From Caballeronia cordobensis (GTDB lineage: Bacteria > Pseudomonadota > Gammaproteobacteria > Burkholderiales > Burkholderiaceae): a stretch of 64,000 nucleotides of DNA. The translations under genes were made by a program, and so were the position numbers. Of this stretch, positions 61,803 to 64,000 are shown in pieces; within the stretch, counting starts at the first letter, position 1, and each line of letters begins with the position of its first letter. Under the pieces are notes generated by a model, which was not told where the DNA came from, did no database searches, and worked only from the letters and a program-made list of their open reading frames with translations. The DNA is taken from NCBI RefSeq assembly GCF_001544575.2, contig NZ_FCNY02000006.1, positions 248,001 to 312,000 of the forward strand, given 5' to 3'.

Positions 61803-62888
61803 TTAAGCCGCGGCGGCTTCCACGCGCTCGACGTATGCGCACACGGCGGCCGTCACTTGCGCGGTCGTCGCCTTGCCGCCGAGATCGCCGGTATGCAGCG
61901 CGGGATCGGCGGTGACCGCTTCGACCGCGGCCATGACGCGCTTTGCGGCGTCGAACTCGCCGAGATGTTCGAGCAGCATCACGACCGACCAGAAGGTGCC
62001 GATCGGATTCGCGAGCCCTTTGCCCATGATGTCGAACGCGGAACCGTGGATCGGCTCGAACATCGATGGATAGCGGCGTTCGGGATCGATGTTGCCCGTC
62101 GGCGCGATGCCGAGACTGCCCGCGAGCGCGGCGGCCAGATCGCTGAGGATATCGGCGTGCAGGTTCGTCGCGACGATGGTGTCGAGCGTGGCGGGGCGGT
62201 TGACCATGCGCGCGGTGGCGGCATCGACGAGTTCCTTGTCCCACTTCACGTCCGGAAATTCCTTCGAGATCGCCAGCGCGACTTCGTCCCACATGACCAT
62301 CGCGTGACGCTGCGCGTTGCTCTTCGTGATGACGGTCAGCAGCTTGCGCGGACGCGACTGCGCGAGTTTGAATGCAAAACGCATAATGCGTTCGACACCG
62401 GCGCGCGTCATGATCGACACGTCGGTCGCGGCCTCGATCGGATGGCCCTGATGCACGCGCCCGCCGACGCCGGAGTATTCGCCTTCCGAGTTCTCGCGGA
62501 CGATCACCCAGTTCAGGTCTTCGGGCTTGCAGCGCTTGAGCGGCGCGTCGATGCCCGGCAGGATGCGCGTCGGGCGCACGTTGGCGTACTGGTCGAGGCC
62601 CTGGCAGATCTTCAGGCGCAGTCCCCACAGCGTGATGTGATCGGGAACGTCCGGGTCGCCGGCCGAGCCGAAGAGAATCGCGTCCTTGTCGCGGATCGCA
62701 TCGAGGCCATCGGCGGGCATCATCACGCCGTGCCGGCGGTAATAGTCCGCGCCCCAGTCGAAATTCTCGAATTGGAATTCAAAATTTTGCGTGCTGCGTG
62801 CAATCGCTTCGAGGACTTGCTGGCCAGCGGGCACGACTTCCTTGCCGATGCCGTCGCCGGGAATGGTTGCGATGCGATACGTCTTCAT
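61803..62888 (-). CDS. ttuC: tartrate dehydrogenase/decarboxylase
   Basis: A 361-residue isopropylmalate/isocitrate-type dehydrogenase of the TtuC group. It begins MKTYRIATIPGDGIGKEVVP, has the substrate Arg motif RLKICQGLDQYANVRPTR and the metal-binding NLHADILSDLAAALAGSLG-like stretch with its two Asp residues. The family oxidises tartrate, malate or related hydroxy acids with NAD. GGAG precedes the ATG at 62888. It is the first gene of the pair with the MFS carrier. An adjacent regulator, usually LysR, is absent. Confidence 0.88.
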   Translation of the reverse strand: MKTYRIATIPGDGIGKEVVPAGQQVLEAIARSTQNFEFQFENFDWGADYYRRHGVMMPADGLDAIRDKDAILFGSAGDPDVPDHITLWGLRLKICQGLDQYANVRPTRILPGIDAPLKRCKPEDLNWVIVRENSEGEYSGVGGRVHQGHPIEAATDVSIMTRAGVERIMRFAFKLAQSRPRKLLTVITKSNAQRHAMVMWDEVALAISKEFPDVKWDKELVDAATARMVNRPATLDTIVATNLHADILSDLAAALAGSLGIAPTGNIDPERRYPSMFEPIHGSAFDIMGKGLANPIGTFWSVVMLLEHLGEFDAAKRVMAAVEAVTADPALHTGDLGGKATTAQVTAAVCAYVERVEAAAA

Positions 62889-63017
62889 GGGGGCGTCTCC
62901 GTCGATGTTTGGGGTGTGCCGCGGTGTGATCCCACTGTACCCAACTGGCGGCGTTGTGACCGGCGCGGAACTCAAAGCATCTTTAACTTTGATTCACAAG
63001 TGAGCTGAGCGAGATGT

Positions 63018-63917
63018 TCATCCCGGACTTGCAATTTCGTGCAGGAAGTCGGCTTTTTCCAGTCTGATCACATCGCTTTCGACGCGCGTCTGCACGGGCG
63101 GAACGACGAACAGATCGGCCGACGAGCGCCGGGAGTGCCGATCGACGACCCGGATGCTCCAGCGCGCATCGGCGCGAAATTGCAGACGCTTGAGGTGCTT
63201 CGTGTAGCGTCGCCGAATCAACAGGTCGCGTCCGTTGACATGCTGTCCAACGACATGCCCGAAGCAATAGACGGATGAGGCCATCGGAAACAAAAGCGCG
63301 CTGCACAGAACGTCGGTCAACTGAAGTCCTACGTGGTTGTTGCTGACAGCGAAGGTCGGCAATTCGATCAGACGATCGAACGGGTCGCCTCGCGCACGAT
63401 ACTTCTGCGTGAAAATCGAATGAGCGACCTGATCGTTCAATTGAGTCGTGCGGAAGTCTGCGATCACCATGCCGCTTGCGCGTTTATCAGCGAGAAAGGA
63501 CTGAAATGCGCGGCATGCGTGCTGAACCGATTGGGTATAGATTTCACGCGCCTTGAAAGGGGCGCCAATTCCCTTGATCCAGATCGTCGCAAGCACTCGA
63601 CACTCGAGATGCTCCAGGAGAGCCAGCGTATCGTCAATGAATCGCAGTTGAGTCGTTGCCCGATGTCCGCGTTTTCGGATGGCGCTGCGAAGATCCGAAC
63701 CTTTGATTTCCTGCCGCACGTCATCGAGCGGATGATTCGATGAGAGCGCGCCGGGAAAATAGGTGCGCTTGATTTTCAGGAATTCGCGCGTCAGTGTCGC
63801 GACCGCTTCCCGATGCACGATCAGCCCGGCGATCGCGAGAAGCGGCTGGATGTCGGTGTTCCGGTGGGGCAGGGCTGTACTGCACCCTGCTTCGTCGATA
63901 TAGCAGATGTACGACAC
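63018..63917 (-). CDS. DUF3800 domain-containing protein
   Basis: A 299-residue protein resembling DUF3800, a family with a predicted RNase H-like fold often found near mobile DNA. The start YICYIDEAGCS corresponds to the acidic YxDESG motif, with a later VGLQLTDVLCSALLFP segment near the end. It begins with GTG at 63917, with AGGGA upstream. No partner gene is visible in the window. Function unknown. Confidence 0.72.
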   Translation of the reverse strand: MSYICYIDEAGCSTALPHRNTDIQPLLAIAGLIVHREAVATLTREFLKIKRTYFPGALSSNHPLDDVRQEIKGSDLRSAIRKRGHRATTQLRFIDDTLALLEHLECRVLATIWIKGIGAPFKAREIYTQSVQHACRAFQSFLADKRASGMVIADFRTTQLNDQVAHSIFTQKYRARGDPFDRLIELPTFAVSNNHVGLQLTDVLCSALLFPMASSVYCFGHVVGQHVNGRDLLIRRRYTKHLKRLQFRADARWSIRVVDRHSRRSSADLFVVPPVQTRVESDVIRLEKADFLHEIASPG

Positions 63918-63939
63918 GCGTTTTCTTCCCTGGAAATGA

Positions 63940-63963
63940 AAACAGCCGCTGGAGCGGCTGTTT
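63940..63963. terminator. hairpin at the right edge
   Basis: A perfect 10 bp stem (AAACAGCCGC and complement) with a TGGA loop, followed by T-rich sequence on the minus strand (TTTCATTTCC). It may terminate a minus-strand unit that begins beyond the window. Bases 63964-64000 hold nothing recognised. Confidence 0.55.
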
Positions 63964-64000
63964 GGCGGTCCTGGACCGTATTTGTCGCGCGGTGGATCCC

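Noticed and set aside
62362..62392. GCAAAAC-like stretch within ttuC as another dispersed repeat copy
   Set aside because: The coded residues are part of a segment expected in the family, so chance resemblance is more likely than insertion.
61675..62628. Upstream extension of the MFS frame into the tartrate dehydrogenase gene
   Set aside because: The true MFS start at 61674 has a near-ideal ribosome site; the extension is an antisense-like low-complexity Arg-rich stretch in another frame of ttuC.
1..64000. tRNA and rRNA genes
   Set aside because: No cloverleaf pattern or rRNA-like sequence was recognised by eye; a dedicated scan would settle this.

Overview
The window is GC-rich, densely coded chromosomal DNA of a Burkholderiales bacterium, most likely Paraburkholderia or Caballeronia. 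This rests on the family mix: DUF3331 and DUF1488 proteins, an H-NS-like protein with a basic tail, Bug/TctC receptors, a trimeric IorA/IorB/cytochrome c dehydrogenase and abundant MFS/LysR/GntR catabolic blocks. No rRNA, tRNA, CRISPR array or complete insertion sequence was found. The only mobile-like element seen is a 284 bp non-coding inverted-repeat element at 59.0 kb.

Layout. 0-2.4 kb: end of a catabolic operon (tricarboxylate-type receptor, class II aldolase, 4,5-dihydroxyphthalate decarboxylase-like protein). 2.4-3.5 kb: split chromate transporter. 3.5-5.5 kb: MDR oxidoreductase divergent from a LysR regulator. 5.8-9.8 kb: molybdenum hydroxylase (Fe-S subunit, Tat-exported Mo subunit, three-heme cytochrome c broken by a one-base frameshift). 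9.8-15.7 kb: DUF1488, DUF3331, H-NS-like protein and a four-gene minus-strand run (yceH, stand-alone mnmD, LLM oxidoreductase, amidase). 16-26.7 kb: a large predicted peptide-ligation/cleavage system with two circularly permuted ATP-grasp modules, two alpha-E modules, two transglutaminase-like proteins and a convergent zinc metallopeptidase. 26.8-38.2 kb: mixed genes, including a glycosyltransferase-like protein, aldo/keto reductase, PLD-type lipoprotein with an orphan TAXI protein, a repeat-rich secreted protein, 2-hydroxyacid dehydrogenase, TetR, NHL protein and AlkA. 38.3-49.1 kb: GntR-controlled catabolic block (PLP aminotransferase, hydratase, D-2-hydroxyglutarate dehydrogenase-like flavo-Fe-S protein, MFS carrier, enoyl-CoA hydratase, CoA-transferase, D-threonine-aldolase-type enzyme). 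49.1-50.5 kb: FUSC and a small membrane protein. 50.7-56.5 kb: PQQ alcohol dehydrogenase locus with a lanthanide-type active site, pqqA and pqqD, a receptor-cytochrome fusion, a sigma-54 activator and two sigma-54 promoter matches. 56.7-64 kb: LysE exporter, diguanylate cyclase, the structured element, an unknown secreted protein, an MFS carrier with tartrate dehydrogenase, and a DUF3800 protein.

Most noteworthy: (1) the ATP-grasp/alpha-E/transglutaminase cluster, whose product is not established; (2) the sigma-54-linked, lanthanide-type PQQ dehydrogenase locus; (3) the densely palindromic element at 59,027-59,310; (4) a dispersed short repeat built on a GCATGC core that recurs between genes from 36 to 60 kb and also lies in frame, twice, inside the large transglutaminase gene. 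All family assignments come from reading the sequences; no database search was possible.
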